NCBI RefSeq assembly: GCF_003852405.1
Contig: NZ_QAJM01000009.1
Coordinates: 186,001-250,000, forward strand
DNA: 64,000 nucleotides
Source of the DNA: Pseudomonas sp. KBW05
GTDB taxonomy: Bacteria; Pseudomonadota; Gammaproteobacteria; Pseudomonadales; Pseudomonadaceae
Direction of reading: 5' to 3'
Below are positions 35,429-53,674 of the stretch, one piece after another. The translations under genes were made by a program, and so were the position numbers. The notes beneath the pieces are model-generated. The model saw only the letters and a list, made by a program, of their open reading frames with translations, ran no database searches and had not been told where the DNA came from. Position 1 is the stretch's first letter. Each line of letters starts with the position of its first letter.

Positions 35429-36106
35429 TCAGGCCAGCGGGCCGTTAAGCAGCGGGACGAAGCGCACAGCGCCCAGCACATGCCGTGAAAAACCTTCGTC
35501 TTCGCGGATGATGAGCATCAATTGTTGCACTTCGCCGGAGCCCACCGGGATCACCAACCGCCCACCCGGGGCCAATTGATCGAGCAACGCTTGGGGAACA
35601 TCAGTGGCCACGGCGGTAACGATAATGCCGTTATAGGGTGCCAGCGCCGGCCAACCCTCCCAACCATCGCCCCAGCGGAACACTACGTTGCGCAGATTCA
35701 ACTCGGCCAGGCGCTCCTTGGCGCGGTCCTGCAGGACCTTGATGCGCTCCACCGAAAACACCCGCTCCACCAACTGTGACAGCACCGCTGTCTGGTAGCC
35801 CGAGCCGGTGCCGATCTCCAGCACCTTGTCCAGTGGCCCCGCCGCCAGCAGCAACTCGCTCATGCGCGCGACCATGTACGGCTGGGAAATGGTCTGGTTG
35901 TGGCCAATGGGTAGCGCCGTGTCTTCATAGGCGCGATGCGCCAAGGCCTCATCGACAAACAAGTGCCGAGGCGTACGCCGGATCACTTCCAACACCTGGG
36001 CGTTGGACAGCCCCTCTTCGTACAGGCGCTGGATCAAACGCTCACGGGTACGCTGGGAGGTCATCCCGATGCCCCGGCGCAGCAGGTCGTCTTGTTCGCG
36101 GCCCAT
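35429..36106 (-). CDS. pcm: Protein-L-isoaspartate O-methyltransferase
   Basis: A 225-residue SAM-dependent repair enzyme that methylates isoaspartyl residues in aged proteins. Motifs: [12 protein letters not shown] (substrate-side), [15 protein letters not shown] (SAM loop), and [10 protein letters not shown]. The ATG at 36106 overlaps the surE stop by ATGA; an inner ATG at 36064 ([10 protein letters not shown]) matches the shorter start used for many homologues and cannot be excluded. The pair surE-pcm is the classical survival operon. Confidence 0.95.
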   Translation of the reverse strand: MGREQDDLLRRGIGMTSQRTRERLIQRLYEEGLSNAQVLEVIRRTPRHLFVDEALAHRAYEDTALPIGHNQTISQPYMVARMSELLLAAGPLDKVLEIGTGSGYQTAVLSQLVERVFSVERIKVLQDRAKERLAELNLRNVVFRWGDGWEGWPALAPYNGIIVTAVATDVPQALLDQLAPGGRLVIPVGSGEVQQLMLIIREDEGFSRHVLGAVRFVPLLNGPLA

Positions 36107-36855
36107 CAGTTCAGCGCCTCCAGCCAGCCATCGAGGCTACTGAAGGCATCACTGAAGGTGCGATCAAGTTGCAACGGGGTAATCGACACATAACCTTGCA
36201 TCACCGCATGAAAGTCAGTGCCCGGGCCGCCGTCTTCGGCATCGCCGGCAGCGGCGATCCAATAACCTTCCTTGCCACGCGGGTCGACCACCTTCAACGG
36301 CGCTGCCGCACGGGCACGGTGGCCCAGGCGCGTCAGCTGGATGCCACGGATGTGGTCGAGGGGCAAATTGGGAATATTGACGTTGAGCACCGTACGCGGC
36401 GGCAGGTCCAGGGAGCCGTGGGCCTCGACCAGCTTGCGCGCAAAATAGGCCGCGGTCGGCAGATTGTCCAATTGGCGCGAAGCCAACGAAAAGGCGAACG
36501 AAGTACGGCCGAGGAAGCGCCCCTCAAGGGCCGCCGCCACCGTACCGGAATACAGCACGTCGTCACCGAGGTTGGCGCCGAGGTTGATGCCCGATACCAC
36601 CAGGTCCGGCTCGCGGTCCAACAGGCTGTTGATCGCCAGGTGGACGCAGTCGGTGGGGGTACCGTTCACGCTGATAAAGCCGTTGGCCAGAACCTGCGGG
36701 TGCAGCGGACGGTCGAGCGTCAGCGAACTGCTGGCGCCGCTCTTGTCCTGGTCGGGGGCAACCACCACGCACTCGGCGTAATCTTCCAGCGCAGCATAGA
36801 GCGCGGCAAGACCGGGTGCGGTGGCACCGTCATCGTTTGATATCAGAATACGCAT
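36106..36855 (-). CDS. surE: 5'/3'-nucleotidase SurE
   Basis: A 249-residue stationary-phase survival nucleotidase that dephosphorylates nucleoside monophosphates and polyphosphate. The metal site is [13 protein letters not shown] (Asp8, Asp9), with the conserved Asn in [26 protein letters not shown]. The start overlaps the truD stop by 13 bases and its stop overlaps pcm by ATGA. Confidence 0.97.
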   Translation of the reverse strand: MRILISNDDGATAPGLAALYAALEDYAECVVVAPDQDKSGASSSLTLDRPLHPQVLANGFISVNGTPTDCVHLAINSLLDREPDLVVSGINLGANLGDDVLYSGTVAAALEGRFLGRTSFAFSLASRQLDNLPTAAYFARKLVEAHGSLDLPPRTVLNVNIPNLPLDHIRGIQLTRLGHRARAAAPLKVVDPRGKEGYWIAAAGDAEDGGPGTDFHAVMQGYVSITPLQLDRTFSDAFSSLDGWLEALN

Positions 36856-37901
36856 GGGCTGTCCGTCTGCCCCACCGGCACCAGATCAACAAGCTCGCGC
36901 ACCAAGACAGTGGCGAAGCATCCGGCCGGCAGGACGAATTCCAATTGCAGAATGTCAGGCCCGGGATAATGCCACGTCAACCCGCCAATGGGCAGTCGCA
37001 GAATGCGCCGCTCTTGGCTCATGCCCGCATTCACCAGCCAATCGCGCAGCTCGGCTTCACTGGCGGCGACGGCCTGCTCCAGCGCATGGGTCGCACCGCT
37101 GGCGGGCGAATCGCCCTCACCCCACTGCGGCCCGGTCGGGTGCAGGTCGAGGATCGCCAGGCGCGGGTCGCTGCATTCAGCCTCGCCGGCCGGGAAAAAG
37201 CTGCGGCTGTCGGTAAACGCCAGCAGGTCGCCGACCTGGGCACGCTGCCAGGAACCGTCGGCAACACGTGCCGCCAACACCTTGTTGAACAAGAAACTGC
37301 GCGCAGTGGACAGCAGCCGCGAACGCACATTGCGCTGCTCCGGCAAGGCCTTGCGCGCCGCCCACTCGCGGGCATCAACCACGTTGCCGCCGTTGTGGCC
37401 AAAACGCTGGGCGCCGAAGTAGTTGGGAATGCCGTGCTGGGCAATCAGTTGCAACCGCGCGTCGATGGCCGCGGTATCACCGGCCAATTGGGTCAGGCGC
37501 AAGGTGAAGCCGTTCGCCGAATGCGCGCCACGTTGCAACTTGCGTTTGTGGCGGGCCATCTTGAGGATCTTGAGGGTGTCGTTTTCCGCACCACTCATGT
37601 CTGGATCAGCCTTGCCCGGCAACTGCACGCTGAACCACTGGCGCGTCAGCGCCTGGCGATCCTTGAGCCCGGCATAACTGACGGTACGCAACGGCACGCC
37701 AGCGGCCTTGGCGATACGCCGCGCGGCCTCTTCGGTATTGAGGCCGCGTTTCTCGACCCACAACCACAGGTGCTCGCCATCGCCGGTCAACGGGATGTCC
37801 AGCACTTCATCAACCTGGAAGTCTTCAGCGGTGGCCTTCAGGACGGCACTGCCCAACGCCTCGCCATAGGCCCGTGGGCCCAACAGTTGCAGGTCGTTCA
37901 T
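36843..37901 (-). CDS. truD: tRNA pseudouridine(13) synthase
   Basis: A 352-residue enzyme that makes pseudouridine at position 13 of tRNA-Glu. Catalytic Asp in [18 protein letters not shown]. Two sub-domains with the TRUD insertion follow ([23 protein letters not shown]). Start overlaps the ispF stop (ATGA) and its stop lies inside surE, so all three are coupled. Confidence 0.96.
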   Translation of the reverse strand: MNDLQLLGPRAYGEALGSAVLKATAEDFQVDEVLDIPLTGDGEHLWLWVEKRGLNTEEAARRIAKAAGVPLRTVSYAGLKDRQALTRQWFSVQLPGKADPDMSGAENDTLKILKMARHKRKLQRGAHSANGFTLRLTQLAGDTAAIDARLQLIAQHGIPNYFGAQRFGHNGGNVVDAREWAARKALPEQRNVRSRLLSTARSFLFNKVLAARVADGSWQRAQVGDLLAFTDSRSFFPAGEAECSDPRLAILDLHPTGPQWGEGDSPASGATHALEQAVAASEAELRDWLVNAGMSQERRILRLPIGGLTWHYPGPDILQLEFVLPAGCFATVLVRELVDLVPVGQTDSPCVF

Positions 37902-38371
37902 GCGCGCAGCAACAAGGCGACGGAGTGCACCGCAATGCCCTCTTCACGACCGGTAAACCCGAGCTTTTCGGTGGTGGTGGCTTTCACGTTCACTTGATCC
38001 AATTCTATTTGCAGATCCGCGGCAATCAGCGCGCGCATCGATTCGATATGGGGGGCCATTTTCGGCGCCTGGGCCACGATGGTGTTATCGACGTTGCCGA
38101 CTTTCCAGCCCTTGGCGTGGATCAGGCCTACAACGTGGCGCAACAGGACGCGACTGTCCGCACCCTTGAAGGTGGGATCGGTGTCTGGAAAATGTTTGCC
38201 GATATCACCCAACGCCGCTGCGCCGAGCAAGGCATCGCTCAAGGCATGCAACACAACGTCGCCGTCGGAATGAGCCAGCAACCCATGGTGGTGTGCAATG
38301 CGCACGCCACCCAAGGTGATGAAGTCGCCCTCAGCGAAACGGTGCACATCGTAGCCGTGGCCAATACGCAT
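37898..38371 (-). CDS. ispF: 2-C-methyl-D-erythritol 2,4-cyclodiphosphate synthase
   Basis: A 157-residue enzyme of the MEP isoprenoid pathway that closes the cyclodiphosphate. Zinc ligands Asp8 and His10 are in [12 protein letters not shown], and His42 in [11 protein letters not shown] follows. The start is unusual: the ATG at 38371 comes directly after seven T that form the U-tract of a hairpin, so there is no Shine-Dalgarno sequence. The N-terminus is the canonical one, so no alternative start is likely. It is first in ispF-truD-surE-pcm-nlpD-rpoS. Confidence 0.96.
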   Translation of the reverse strand: MRIGHGYDVHRFAEGDFITLGGVRIAHHHGLLAHSDGDVVLHALSDALLGAAALGDIGKHFPDTDPTFKGADSRVLLRHVVGLIHAKGWKVGNVDNTIVAQAPKMAPHIESMRALIAADLQIELDQVNVKATTTEKLGFTGREEGIAVHSVALLLRA

Positions 38372-38403
38372 AAAAAAACGCCCCGATTTAATTCAGGGCG
38401 TGA
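38372..38403 (-). terminator. Terminator of fghA, ending at the ispF start codon
   Basis: On the minus strand the RNA reads acgccc, a 12-base loop tgaattaaatcg, gggcgt and then seven U before AUG of ispF. The stem is six base pairs. It lies 23 bases after the fghA stop. Either fghA transcripts end here, or readthrough gives an ispF mRNA whose leader is this hairpin. Confidence 0.85.
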
Positions 38404-38425
38404 TTCTACCTACTTTTGCCACACA

Positions 38426-39271
38426 TTAACCGAGCAAAGCACGGCCATGATGTCGCAAATGCTCTTCGATGAAGCTGGCGATAAAGAAGTAGCTGTGGTC
38501 GTAGCCGGGTTGCAGGCGCAGTTCCAGCGGATGACCGGCCGCCTTCGCCGCTTGCTGCAAGGCTTCAGGCTTGAGCTGCACGGCGAGGAAGTCGTCGCGG
38601 TCGCCCTGATCCACCAGCAATGGCAGCTTTTCCGAGGCCTCGCTGATCAGCACGCAAGCGTCCCACTCACGCCACTTCGAGCGTTCTTCCCCCAGGTAAC
38701 GGGAGAAGGCTTTCTGGCCCCACGGGCAATCCATCGGGTTGTTGATCGGCGAAAACGCCGACACCGACAGGTAACGCCCAGGATTGCGCAACGCACACAC
38801 CAACGCGCCATGGCCGCCCATGGAATGGCCGCTGATGCCGCGCTTATCCGAAGCCGGGAAATGCGCTTCGACCAACGCCGGCAATTCCTGCACCACGTAG
38901 TCATGCATCCGATAGTGCTTGGCCCAAGGTTCCTGGGTGGCATTCAGGTAGAAGCCCGCGCCCAGGCCAAAATCCCAGGCGTTGTCCGGGTCGCCCGGCA
39001 CACCCGGGCCACGTGGGCTGGTGTCCGGCGCGACGATGATCAGCCCCAGCTCGGCGGCCATGCGCTGGGCACCGGCCTTCTGCATGAAGTTCTCATCGGT
39101 GCAGGTCAGGCCCGACAGCCAGTACAGCACTGGCAACTTGCCGCCCTGCTCCGCTTGCGGCGGCAGGTAGACGGCAAAGGTCATGTCGCAACCGAGCACA
39201 TCGGAGTGATGCTTGTAGCGTTTATGCCAGCCGCCAAAGCTTTTCTGGCACGACAGGTTTTCCAGACTCAT
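38426..39271 (-). CDS. fghA: S-formylglutathione hydrolase
   Basis: A 281-residue esterase-D type serine hydrolase that cleaves S-formylglutathione to formate and glutathione. The nucleophile is in [10 protein letters not shown], the catalytic Asp in [11 protein letters not shown], and the catalytic His in GYDHSYFFI. It follows adhC after 8 bases, making the two-step formaldehyde detoxification operon, and ends at a clear hairpin terminator. Confidence 0.95.
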   Translation of the reverse strand: MSLENLSCQKSFGGWHKRYKHHSDVLGCDMTFAVYLPPQAEQGGKLPVLYWLSGLTCTDENFMQKAGAQRMAAELGLIIVAPDTSPRGPGVPGDPDNAWDFGLGAGFYLNATQEPWAKHYRMHDYVVQELPALVEAHFPASDKRGISGHSMGGHGALVCALRNPGRYLSVSAFSPINNPMDCPWGQKAFSRYLGEERSKWREWDACVLISEASEKLPLLVDQGDRDDFLAVQLKPEALQQAAKAAGHPLELRLQPGYDHSYFFIASFIEEHLRHHGRALLG

Positions 39272-39279
39272 GGCCGACC

Positions 39280-40410
<1,131 letters not shown>

Positions 40411-40501
40411 TTAAAAACTGAGGCGCAGAGTGTAAAACATGGCTGAGTGATGAATAATCCAGGCAAAAGCAAAACATTATTGCTGCACAGGGATAATCAA
40501 G

Positions 40502-41398
40502 ATGTTGGAAAACCGCTGGGAAGGCATCGATGAGTTCGTCGCCGTCGCCGAGTGCAGCCAGTTCACAGCGGCTGCCGAGCGGCTGGGCGTTTCGTCGTCC
40601 CATATCAGCCGGCAAGTGGCGCGCCTGGAAGAGCGGCTGCAAACGCGCTTGCTGTATCGCAGCACGCGCAAGGTCACCCTGACTGAAGCGGGCCAGACGT
40701 TCCTGCAGCATTGCCAACGTTTGCAGGACGGTCGCGAAGAGGCCCTGCGCGCGGTCGGAGACCTCACCAGCGAGCCCAAGGGCATGTTGCGCATGACCTG
40801 CGCCGTGGCCTACGGCGAGCGGTTTATCGTGCCGTTGGTGACGCGGTTCATGGCGTTGTATCCGCAATTGCGTGTGGATATAGAGCTGAGCAATCGCCAA
40901 CTGGACCTGGTGCACGAAGGCCTCGACCTGGCGATTCGTCTCGGGCGCCTGCAGGATTCGCGCATGGTTGCCAGCCGCCTGGCACCGCGGCGCATGTATG
41001 TGTGTGCGTCACCGTCCTACTTGGCGCGGTATGGGCGGCCACATAGTTTGTCGGAATTGAGTCGGCATAACTGCCTGATCGGCAGCTCGGACATCTGGCA
41101 ACTGGCCCAGGACGGGCGGGAATTTTCTCAGCGGGTGCAGGGAAACTGGCGCTGCAACAGTGGGCAGGCGGTGCTGGATGCGGCGCTGCAAGGCGTCGGG
41201 TTGTGCCAGTTGCCGGATTATTACGTGCTGGAGCATCTGCACAGTGGTGCGCTGGTGTCGTTGCTGGAGGCGCATCAGCCACCGAATACGGCGGTGTGGG
41301 CGCTGTATCCGCAGCAGCGACATTTGTCGCCGAAGGTCAGGAAGCTGGTGGACTTTTTGAAGGCGGGGTTGGCTGAAAGGCCGGAGTACAGCCAGTGA
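40502..41398 (+). CDS. gfnR: LysR-type regulator, probable GfnR of the formaldehyde genes
   Basis: A 298-residue LysR-type transcription factor. The N-terminal helix-turn-helix is WEGIDEFVAVAECSQFTAAAERLGVSSSHISRQVARLE, and the C-terminal effector domain (~90-290) follows. It faces adhC-fghA in the usual LysR divergent arrangement and corresponds in position to P. aeruginosa PA3630 (GfnR), an activator of adhC-fghA in response to formaldehyde sources. The assignment rests on synteny. Confidence 0.8.
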   Translation: MLENRWEGIDEFVAVAECSQFTAAAERLGVSSSHISRQVARLEERLQTRLLYRSTRKVTLTEAGQTFLQHCQRLQDGREEALRAVGDLTSEPKGMLRMTCAVAYGERFIVPLVTRFMALYPQLRVDIELSNRQLDLVHEGLDLAIRLGRLQDSRMVASRLAPRRMYVCASPSYLARYGRPHSLSELSRHNCLIGSSDIWQLAQDGREFSQRVQGNWRCNSGQAVLDAALQGVGLCQLPDYYVLEHLHSGALVSLLEAHQPPNTAVWALYPQQRHLSPKVRKLVDFLKAGLAERPEYSQ

Positions 41399-41420
41399 TT
41401 ATGGGTTGTTTGTGCCGGCC

Positions 41421-41507
41421 TCATCGCAGGCAAGCCAGCTCCCACCTTTGACCGTATTCCTACAGGATAAACGCGGTCCAATGTGGGAGCTGGCTTGCCT
41501 GCGATGA
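41421..41507. repeat. REPIN doublet, GCTGGCTTGC class
   Basis: Arms tcatcgcaggcaagccagctcccac and tgtgggagctggcttgcctgcgatga enclose about 35 bases that contain a second inverted pair (gaccg/cggtc). It lies between the convergent LysR and ispD genes. Confidence 0.88.
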
Positions 41508-41527
41508 TGTCGACTCGGTGCAACTGA

Positions 41528-42235
41528 CTACCTACGGTTAGCCCACCGCAACCGCAACCACTCCAGATCCTCCGGCCGGGTCACCTTGATATTGTCCGAA
41601 CGCCCCTCGATCAAGCGCGGCGCCTGGCCGGACCACTCCATGGCCGAGGCTTCGTCGGTGATCACCGCATCCGCCACCAAACTATCGGCCAACGCGCGGT
41701 GCAAGGCACCGAGGCGGAACATCTGCGGCGTGTAGGCTTGCCAGATCAAGCTGCGATCAACGGTTTCCACCACCCGCCCGTGCTTGTCGACGCGCTTGAG
41801 CGTATCGCGGGCCGGCACGGCCAACAGACCGCCAACGGGGTCATCGGCCAGTTCCATCAGCAACTTATCGAGATCATCGCGACTCAGGTTAGGTCGCGCC
41901 GCATCGTGTACCAACACCCAATCATCATCACTGGCGCCCAGGGCATTCAATTGCAACAACGCATTGAGCACCGAACCCGAACGCTCGGCGCCACCGTCGG
42001 CACGCTGGATGCGCGGGTCGGCAGCACAGGCCAGGTTGGGCCAGTAGGGATCATCAGCAGCAAGACTGACCACCAGGCCCTTGAGCGTTGGATGGTCGAG
42101 AAAACAGCCAAGGCTGTGTTCGAGAATTGTGCGCCCGCCCAACTGCAAATATTGCTTGGGACGGTCCGCAGCCATACGGGCACCGACACCCGCGGCAGGA
42201 ATCACGGCCCAGAAGGCCGGCAAATCGTTACTCAT
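41528..42235 (-). CDS. ispD: 2-C-methyl-D-erythritol 4-phosphate cytidylyltransferase
   Basis: A 235-residue enzyme of the MEP pathway that joins CTP to methylerythritol phosphate. The nucleotide-binding loop PAAGVGARMAADRPKQYLQL is intact and the conserved VLVHDAARPNLS and LIWQAYTPQMF follow. ATG overlaps the ftsB stop (ATGA). In enterobacteria ispF follows directly; here the formaldehyde genes lie between. Confidence 0.96.
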   Translation of the reverse strand: MSNDLPAFWAVIPAAGVGARMAADRPKQYLQLGGRTILEHSLGCFLDHPTLKGLVVSLAADDPYWPNLACAADPRIQRADGGAERSGSVLNALLQLNALGASDDDWVLVHDAARPNLSRDDLDKLLMELADDPVGGLLAVPARDTLKRVDKHGRVVETVDRSLIWQAYTPQMFRLGALHRALADSLVADAVITDEASAMEWSGQAPRLIEGRSDNIKVTRPEDLEWLRLRWANRR

Positions 42236-42510
42236 TGGGCCAACTGGTAGAGGGTCTCGCCCTCCTTGACCATGCCCAACTCATGACGAGCCCGCTCTTC
42301 CACGGTCTCCGTACCTTTTTTCAGCTCAAGCACTTCGGCATCGAGGACGCGGTTGCGCTCCAGCAGGCGTTCGTTTTCGGCGTGCTGGTCGGCAATTTGC
42401 TGGGTCAGGTCTTTTACCTGCGCAAAGCTGCCATTACCCACCCATAGGCGGTACTGCAGGCCAGCCAGCAACAAGAGCAAGACGAGGAACAACCAATTGG
42501 GACTGCGCAT
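42232..42510 (-). CDS. ftsB: Cell division protein FtsB
   Basis: A 92-residue bitopic divisome protein. The ATG at 42510 gives the classical layout: short cytosolic start, one membrane helix (LFLVLLLLLAGLQYRLWV), then a periplasmic coiled coil (VKDLTQQIADQHAENERLLE and onward) that pairs with FtsL and contacts FtsQ. Its stop overlaps ispD. It lies 171 bases downstream of eno in the same direction. Confidence 0.93.
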   Translation of the reverse strand: MRSPNWLFLVLLLLLAGLQYRLWVGNGSFAQVKDLTQQIADQHAENERLLERNRVLDAEVLELKKGTETVEERARHELGMVKEGETLYQLAQ

Positions 42511-42681
42511 CGAAATCCGGGTATCCAGTGAAAAAAGACAGCCATGCAAAACTTTTGCAGCAACTGATAGCACGAAGCCTGGAAGAACCAGGCTTGTGCT
42601 AGATAGCCATGAGATTAGCGTCGAAATCTACACTGTCGTGTTTTTTCCGACGCAATCCGCCGACTTTTTACCATTTACAGC

Positions 42682-44073
<1,392 letters not shown>

Positions 44074-44128
44074 TCAGGCCCGGGGGCCTGAGCATTTAGC
44101 GTGGGATACTTTACCGGAGAAACGCGGC

Positions 44129-46632
<2,504 letters not shown>

Positions 46633-46884
46633 TTAAAGCGGTCCGAGCCGCCGGGGAAAGCGAAGAGAGGCCGAAGCCCCCGATCACCTGCATTAATCAC
46701 AGTGCACCTTTCAAAAAAACCGCCGCGTTGTGACAGACCAGCAATGAAACACCGGTACGTTGATCGCTACACATTTTTTGGAATCGCCCAGCAAAGACTG
46801 CTTGGTAATCGGCAACTGCTGCGATTCAGGCGAATCCACAGAAGTTGTATCAAGAAGGGAGCGTAGTCTACCGGAAAGGCTCTA

Positions 46885-48195
46885 TCAGCTCAAACCTTGA
46901 TCGCACGTCTGTGGCATCCAATGTAATTGCCAGTCGCCCGTCGAGTCGGGCCATAGCCCAGCGAGGGTGGGGACCGCCAGCAATTGCTCGCCCTGATACA
47001 GCAGCGGCAATCTGCCACGCATGAAGCCTGGCAAGCCACCTTCGTTCAGCAGACGCTTCAAGTCACGCCGGCCTCGGCCGGGGACTTCGACGATTTCGCC
47101 ACCTTGACGATAGCGGATCTCCAGCGGACCTTCGGGTGGCTTGCCGACCAATTCCAACCGACCATTGCCGGGTAACTCTAGTGGGTTTTGCGGTTGGGGC
47201 CAGCTCACCGATGCGTCGGAAAAATCCGACCAAGTGGCAGGCACCCACCAGATGCGCTCGGCGCAACGGTGCAGTTCGCCATCGGTAAGGCGCCACAGCG
47301 GCTGCGCGTCACGCTTGGCATCACGCAGGGAATACCAACTGGCCCAGTGGTCGCTGTCGGGCAAACGGGTCAGCGGGGTCAGCCAGTGACGCAAGACGTT
47401 GCGCTGGCGGGCATCGGAAAGCTCGCGCAATGGCGTAAGCGCCAACGACGGCAATGGAAGCCAAGGAAACGACGACGGCTGATCGGCGGTATGCAGGTCC
47501 ATCTGAGCCAGCTCATCGAGCAGGCCTTGGGCTTCACTCAGGTGTTCGGCGGTGCGTGCAAGGCTGCTGACAGCTTGCGGCCAACGCTCCGTCAGCAGCG
47601 GGACTACCCGGTGACGCAAGTAGTTGCGCGAAAACCGAGTGTCAGCGTTGGACGGATCGTCAATCCACGTGAGTTGATGTTCGTGGGCATAGGCTTGCAG
47701 CTCGGCACGCGAGACATCCAGCAGCGGTCGCACCAGATGCCCACCTGCCAAGACGCGATGGGCGGGCATCGCCGCCAGCCCGCGCACCCCTGCCCCACGC
47801 AGCAGGCGAAACAGCAGGGTTTCGGCCTGATCGTCACGATGCTGGCCGGTCAGCAACACCTCACCGGCGCCGACAACCTCGGCAAACGCCTGGTAACGCG
47901 CGTCACGGGCGGCACGCTCAAGGCTGGCGCCGGGTTGGACCTGTACGCGCATGACGCGCAGAGGCACGCCCAGGCGGTCGCAGATCGTTTGGCAATGGCT
48001 TGGCCAGGCATCGGCGGTGGCTTGCAGGCCGTGGTGGACATGGATGGCGTTGAGCGGCGGGAGGTGTTCGGTGCTGGCCAGGAGGTGCAGCAAGACAGTG
48101 GAATCAAGACCGCCGGAGAAAGCGACATGCCAGGCGGGGGCGTTGCGCCAGAGGGCCAGGGCTTGCAGGAGTTTGGCGGTTAAGGAAGGAGTCAT
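46885..48195 (-). CDS. tilS: tRNA(Ile)-lysidine synthase
   Basis: A 436-residue N-type ATP pyrophosphatase that converts C34 of tRNA-Ile(CAU) to lysidine, giving AUA decoding. The ATP loop is FSGGLDSTVLLHLLA. The tRNA-binding middle and C-terminal domains follow (RRDLKRLLNEGGLPGFMRGRLPLLYQGEQLLAVP is split over ~380-415). I chose the ATG at 48195, beginning MTPSLTAKL, behind a weak ribosome site; the 15 codons upstream are unlikely. Confidence 0.95.
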   Translation of the reverse strand: MTPSLTAKLLQALALWRNAPAWHVAFSGGLDSTVLLHLLASTEHLPPLNAIHVHHGLQATADAWPSHCQTICDRLGVPLRVMRVQVQPGASLERAARDARYQAFAEVVGAGEVLLTGQHRDDQAETLLFRLLRGAGVRGLAAMPAHRVLAGGHLVRPLLDVSRAELQAYAHEHQLTWIDDPSNADTRFSRNYLRHRVVPLLTERWPQAVSSLARTAEHLSEAQGLLDELAQMDLHTADQPSSFPWLPLPSLALTPLRELSDARQRNVLRHWLTPLTRLPDSDHWASWYSLRDAKRDAQPLWRLTDGELHRCAERIWWVPATWSDFSDASVSWPQPQNPLELPGNGRLELVGKPPEGPLEIRYRQGGEIVEVPGRGRRDLKRLLNEGGLPGFMRGRLPLLYQGEQLLAVPTLAGLWPDSTGDWQLHWMPQTCDQGLS

Positions 48196-48245
48196 GAAAA
48201 ATACCGCCATCAATCTGGAATGCGATAACCCAGCATACACAAAGC

Positions 48246-48341
48246 AAATGTGGGAGCGGGCTTGCTCGCGAAGGCGGTGGATCAGTCAACCTTTACAGTG
48301 ACTGACACACCGCCTTCGCGAGCAAGCCCGCTCCCACATTT
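48246..48341. repeat. REPIN doublet, GCGGGCTTGC class
   Basis: Arms aatgtgggagcgggcttg plus ctcgcgaaggcggtg and their complements enclose about 26 bases containing the inverted pair agtca/tgact. It lies between accA stop and tilS start, two genes in the same direction, so it may act as an accA transcript end. Confidence 0.9.
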
Positions 48342-48356
48342 TAGTACTGCGTCAGC

Positions 48357-49304
48357 TTAGAGGCCGTAGCTCATCAGACGCTCATAACGACGCTTCAACA
48401 GCGCTTCGTTATCCAGCTTCTTGAGCATCGCCAATTGCGAGCCCAACTCAGCACGGATGGTCGCAGCGGCAGCCGCCGGGTCGCGGTGAGCGCCGCCCAG
48501 TGGCTCGGCGATGACTTTGTCCACGATACCCAGGCCTTTGAGGCGATCGGCGGTGATGCCCATGGCTTCGGCAGCGTCCGGCGCCTTTTCTGCGGTTTTC
48601 CACAGGATCGAGGCGCAACCTTCCGGCGAGATCACCGCGTAGGTCGAGTACTGGAGCATGTTCAACTGGTCGCACACGCCGATGGCCAGTGCGCCGCCGG
48701 AACCACCTTCACCAATCACGGTGGCGATGATCGGGGTTTTCAAGCGGGACATGACGCGCAGGTTCCAGGCGATGGCTTCGCTCTGGTTACGCTCTTCAGC
48801 GTCGATACCCGGGTAGGCGCCCGGGGTGTCGATGAAGGTCAGGATCGGCATCTTGAAGCGCTCGGCCATTTCCATCAGGCGGCAGGCCTTGCGGTAGCCT
48901 TCCGGGCGCGGCATGCCGAAGTTGCGGCGAACTTTTTCGCGCACTTCACGGCCTTTCTGGTGACCGATGACCATTACCGGCTGGTCGTCCAGGCGAGCGA
49001 TACCGCCCACGATAGCCGCGTCGTCGGAGAAGTGGCGGTCGCCATGCAACTCGTCGAATTCGGTGAAGATGTGCTGAATGTAGTCCAGGGTGTACGGGCG
49101 GCGCGGGTGGCGAGCCAGGCGCGCGATCTGCCAGCTGGTCAGCTTGCCGAAGATGTCTTCGGTCAGGGTGCTGCTCTTGTCCTGCAGGCGAGCGATCTCA
49201 TCGCCGATATTCAGCGAATTGTCATTGCCGACCAGGCGCAGTTCTTCAATTTTGGCTTGCAGGTCAGCGATCGGCTGTTCGAAATCAAGAAAATTCGGGT
49301 TCAT
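48357..49304 (-). CDS. accA: Acetyl-CoA carboxylase carboxyltransferase subunit alpha
   Basis: A 315-residue subunit that with AccD transfers carboxyl from biotin to acetyl-CoA in fatty acid synthesis. The ATG at 49304 begins [16 protein letters not shown], the normal N-terminus. Oxyanion-hole and CoA-binding sequences [21 protein letters not shown] and [11 protein letters not shown] are intact. It follows dnaE after 138 bases, as in other Gammaproteobacteria. Confidence 0.97.
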   Translation of the reverse strand: MNPNFLDFEQPIADLQAKIEELRLVGNDNSLNIGDEIARLQDKSSTLTEDIFGKLTSWQIARLARHPRRPYTLDYIQHIFTEFDELHGDRHFSDDAAIVGGIARLDDQPVMVIGHQKGREVREKVRRNFGMPRPEGYRKACRLMEMAERFKMPILTFIDTPGAYPGIDAEERNQSEAIAWNLRVMSRLKTPIIATVIGEGGSGGALAIGVCDQLNMLQYSTYAVISPEGCASILWKTAEKAPDAAEAMGITADRLKGLGIVDKVIAEPLGGAHRDPAAAAATIRAELGSQLAMLKKLDNEALLKRRYERLMSYGL

Positions 49305-49442
49305 AAGCGTCCGTCTTGGGTCGACGGCCAAGGAGTGCCTGGCCAGCCGGTGGTCTATTCGCGCCCTACCTTAAGGGAGAGGCGCGTTTAGGTCGAGATT
49401 AAATGTTCAGTCGAGATCAGGCTTTCTACTGCCACCTGGCCA

Positions 49443-52964
<3,522 letters not shown>

Positions 52965-53041
52965 AGTGATCCTGTCTAGAAACTTAGAAACAACAAGGCC
53001 CGGGATTGTACCGGGCCTTGAGCAAAACATCAGCCTCGCGA

Positions 53042-53674
53042 CTACAGCTCGCCGAGAGCTTCCCGCGCCTCGTAAGCCAGGCGAACCGGGGCGAACGAAC
53101 GTCGATGGATCGGCGTTGGGCCGAGGCGCGCCAAGGCTTCCAGATGAACGGGCGTCGGGTAGCCCTTATGGCCACCAATGCCGTAACCGGGATAAATCAG
53201 TTCGAAGGCGGCCATTTCACGGTCGCGACTGACTTTGGCCAGGATCGACGCGGCGGCAATCGCCGGCACCTTGCTATCACCCTTGACCACCGCTTCAGAC
53301 GGCATCGCCAGTTTGGGGCAGCGGTTGCCGTCAATCATCGCCATTTTCGGCGTGATGTGCAGGCCTTCGACCGCGCGCTGCATGGCGAGCATGGTGGCGT
53401 GGAGGATGTTCAGTTCGTCGATTTCTTCGACTTCGGCCCGAGCGATGTGCCAGCTCAAGGCCTTTTCACAGATCTCATCGAAGAGCTTTTCGCGGCGCGC
53501 TTCGGTGAGTTTTTTCGAGTCATTGAGGCCGAGGATCGGGCGGTTCGGGTCAAGGATCACCGCCGCCGTCACCACCGCACCGCACAGCGGGCCGCGACCC
53601 ACTTCGTCCACACCGGCCACCAGTTCGTGGGCTTCGGCAACCAGGCTGAAGTCCAGGCCCATTTGCGTCGTCAT
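53042..53674 (-). CDS. rnhB: Ribonuclease HII
   Basis: A 210-residue enzyme that cuts RNA in RNA-DNA hybrids, including single ribonucleotides. Acidic triad: Asp-Glu in [14 protein letters not shown] and Asp in MIDGNRCP. Start overlaps the lpxB stop (ATGA); dnaE follows after 77 bases. Confidence 0.96.
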   Translation of the reverse strand: MTTQMGLDFSLVAEAHELVAGVDEVGRGPLCGAVVTAAVILDPNRPILGLNDSKKLTEARREKLFDEICEKALSWHIARAEVEEIDELNILHATMLAMQRAVEGLHITPKMAMIDGNRCPKLAMPSEAVVKGDSKVPAIAAASILAKVSRDREMAAFELIYPGYGIGGHKGYPTPVHLEALARLGPTPIHRRSFAPVRLAYEAREALGEL

